Source: an uncultured Pseudomonadota bacterium
GTDB lineage: Bacteria > Pseudomonadota > Gammaproteobacteria > Burkholderiales > Burkholderiaceae
Direction: 5' to 3'
Assembly (NCBI GenBank): GCA_946480245.1
Contig: CAMLIZ010000125.1
Span: forward strand, 1 to 13,647
Length of the DNA: 13,647 nucleotides
The position numbers were made by a program, and so were the translations under genes. Under the pieces are notes generated by a model, which made no database searches, was not told the origin of the DNA, and saw only the letters and a list, made by a program, of their open reading frames with translations. Below are positions 12,614 through 13,647 of the stretch, piece by piece; positions within the stretch are counted from its first letter, which is position 1; each line of letters starts with the position of its first letter.

Positions 12614-13647
12614 ATGATCACCCTCAAGAACATCACGCTGCGCCGCGGCACCAAGGTCGTGCTGCAAGACGCCGGCGTGACGCTCAACCCCGGCGAGAAG
12701 ATCGGCCTGGTCGGCCGCAACGGTGCCGGCAAATCGTCGCTGTTCGCCATGCTCACCGGCCGGCTGCCGGCCGACGCCGGCGAGCTGGAGATGCCGCCGC
12801 GCTGGCGCATCGGCGAAGTGGCGCAGAACATGCCCGAGACCGAGGACGGCGCCACCGAGTTCGTGCTGCAGGGCGACTTGCCGCTGGTGGAGGCACAGGC
12901 CGCGCTGGCGGCGGCGGAAGCCTCGGGCGACGGTCACGCGATCGCCGACGCCCACGTGCAGCTCGAGGAAGCCGGCGCCTTCGACGCACGCCCGCGCGCG
13001 CAGGCGCTGCTGCTCGGCCTGGGCTTCAAGCCGCTGCAGCTCGACGCGCCGGTGAACAGCTTTTCCGGCGGCTGGCGCATGCGCCTGCAGCTGGCGCGCG
13101 CGCTGATGTGCCCGGCCGACCTGCTGCTGCTGGACGAGCCCACCAACCACCTCGACCTGGACGCGCTGGTATGGCTGGAGGCCTGGCTCCAGCGCTATGC
13201 CGGCACGATGATCGTGATCAGCCACGACCGCGAGTTCCTCGACGCGATCACCCGCGTCACGCTGCACCTGGACGACGCGCAACTCACCCGCTACGGCGGC
13301 AACTACAGCGCATTCGAGGAGATGCGCGCGGAGCGCCTGAGCCAGCAGCAGTCGGCGTTCGAGCGCCAGCAGGACAAGATCGCCCAGCTGCAGCGCTTCA
13401 TCGACCGCTTCAAGGCCAAGGCCACGAAGGCCAAGCAGGCGCAAAGCCGCGTGAAGGCGCTGGCGCGCATGGAGAAGATCGCGCCGGTGCTCACGGCCGG
13501 CGACTTCGCGTTCCAGTTTCGCGAGCCGCAGGGCCTGCCGAACCCGATGCTCTCGCTGCGCGACGTGGCTTGCGGCTACGGCGACACGGTGATCGTGCGC
13601 GACATCAACCGCACCGTGCTGGCCGGCCAGCGCATCGGCATCCTGGG
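12614..13647 (+). CDS. yheS: ABC-F family ATPase, YheS-like (truncated by the window end)
   Basis: The first 344 codons are present; the window ends as the second ATPase domain begins. Domain 1 has Walker A G-R-N-G-A-G-K-S-S (34-42), the signature S-F-S-G-G-W-R-M-R (149-157), Walker B plus L-L-L-L-D-E-P-T-N-H-L-D (170-181) and the S-H-D switch (203-205). The interdomain linker at about 230-300 carries F-K-A-K-A-T-K-A-K-Q-A-Q-S-R, as in E. coli YheS; G-D-G-H-A-I-A near 105-111 also matches that protein's arm. ABC-F proteins lack membrane domains and act on ribosomes; YheS-type members are thought to relieve some stalled translation states. ATG 12614 has no Shine-Dalgarno. A -10-like box ends 11 bases before the ATG, so a very short leader is possible. 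Divergent from the PLP enzyme gene. Confidence 0.92.
   Translation, partial: MITLKNITLRRGTKVVLQDAGVTLNPGEKIGLVGRNGAGKSSLFAMLTGRLPADAGELEMPPRWRIGEVAQNMPETEDGATEFVLQGDLPLVEAQAALAAAEASGDGHAIADAHVQLEEAGAFDARPRAQALLLGLGFKPLQLDAPVNSFSGGWRMRLQLARALMCPADLLLLDEPTNHLDLDALVWLEAWLQRYAGTMIVISHDREFLDAITRVTLHLDDAQLTRYGGNYSAFEEMRAERLSQQQSAFERQQDKIAQLQRFIDRFKAKATKAKQAQSRVKALARMEKIAPVLTAGDFAFQFREPQGLPNPMLSLRDVACGYGDTVIVRDINRTVLAGQRIGIL

Noticed and set aside
11321..13444. A 707-codon minus frame extending the PLP enzyme upstream through the ABC-F gene
   Set aside because: The extra N-terminal part is antisense to conserved ABC-F motifs and has no recognisable domain.

Overview
The window is GC-rich chromosomal DNA that looks like a betaproteobacterium of the order Burkholderiales. 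The evidence is codon use heavily biased to G/C in the third position, an fdsGBACD-type formate dehydrogenase operon, an orphan LivK-type binding protein with a Tat-like leader, and an ABC-F protein very close to YheS. The genus cannot be named from sequence alone. I see no rRNA, tRNA, CRISPR array, insertion sequence, phage or conjugation gene, and no change in composition that would suggest a recent island.

Layout. Bases 1-154 (+) are the 3' end of a probable secreted GH12-like glycoside hydrolase. It converges on a two-gene unit on the minus strand: a ModE-like HTH plus molybdate-type binding-domain regulator (1064-2179), then a secreted polysaccharide-deacetylase-like protein (171-1067), joined by a 4-base ATGA overlap. 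Upstream of the regulator, 2180-2331 is packed with inverted repeats. Next is an orphan periplasmic binding protein (2332-3459, minus). A 283-base divergent intergenic region (3460-3742) carries several further dyads and a weak sigma-54-like match. From 3743 to 11324 a compact plus-strand run encodes an OFA-family MFS carrier followed by fdsG, fdsB, fdsA, an fdhD-like gene (fdsC) and fdsD. This is a complete soluble molybdenum-dependent NAD+-linked formate dehydrogenase with its two accessory proteins. fdsD converges on a PLP-dependent Cys/Met-metabolism enzyme (11321-12571, minus), with both stop codons in one CTAG. The last gene, starting 42 bases beyond and divergent, is an ABC-F ATPase of the YheS type (12614 to the window end, truncated).

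Functional reading. The core is formate metabolism. The OFA carrier probably moves formate, oxalate or a related small carboxylate across the inner membrane. FdsA oxidises formate at a bis-MGD molybdenum centre, and electrons pass through its Fe-S clusters to FdsB (FMN, NAD+ site) with FdsG, yielding NADH and CO2. FdsC (sulfur transfer to the cofactor) and FdsD support maturation. The ModE/COG1910-type regulator is a plausible link between molybdenum or cofactor status and this operon, but that is inference. No oxalate-degrading genes (frc/oxc) and no ABC permease partners for the binding protein are in the window.

No wholly new system is evident. The less ordinary points are the regulator-deacetylase coupling, the cluster of operator-like palindromes, the OFA carrier as lead gene of the fds run, a GC-rich inverted repeat whose loop holds both convergent stop codons, and a perfect dyad filling the short divergent spacer before the ABC-F gene.
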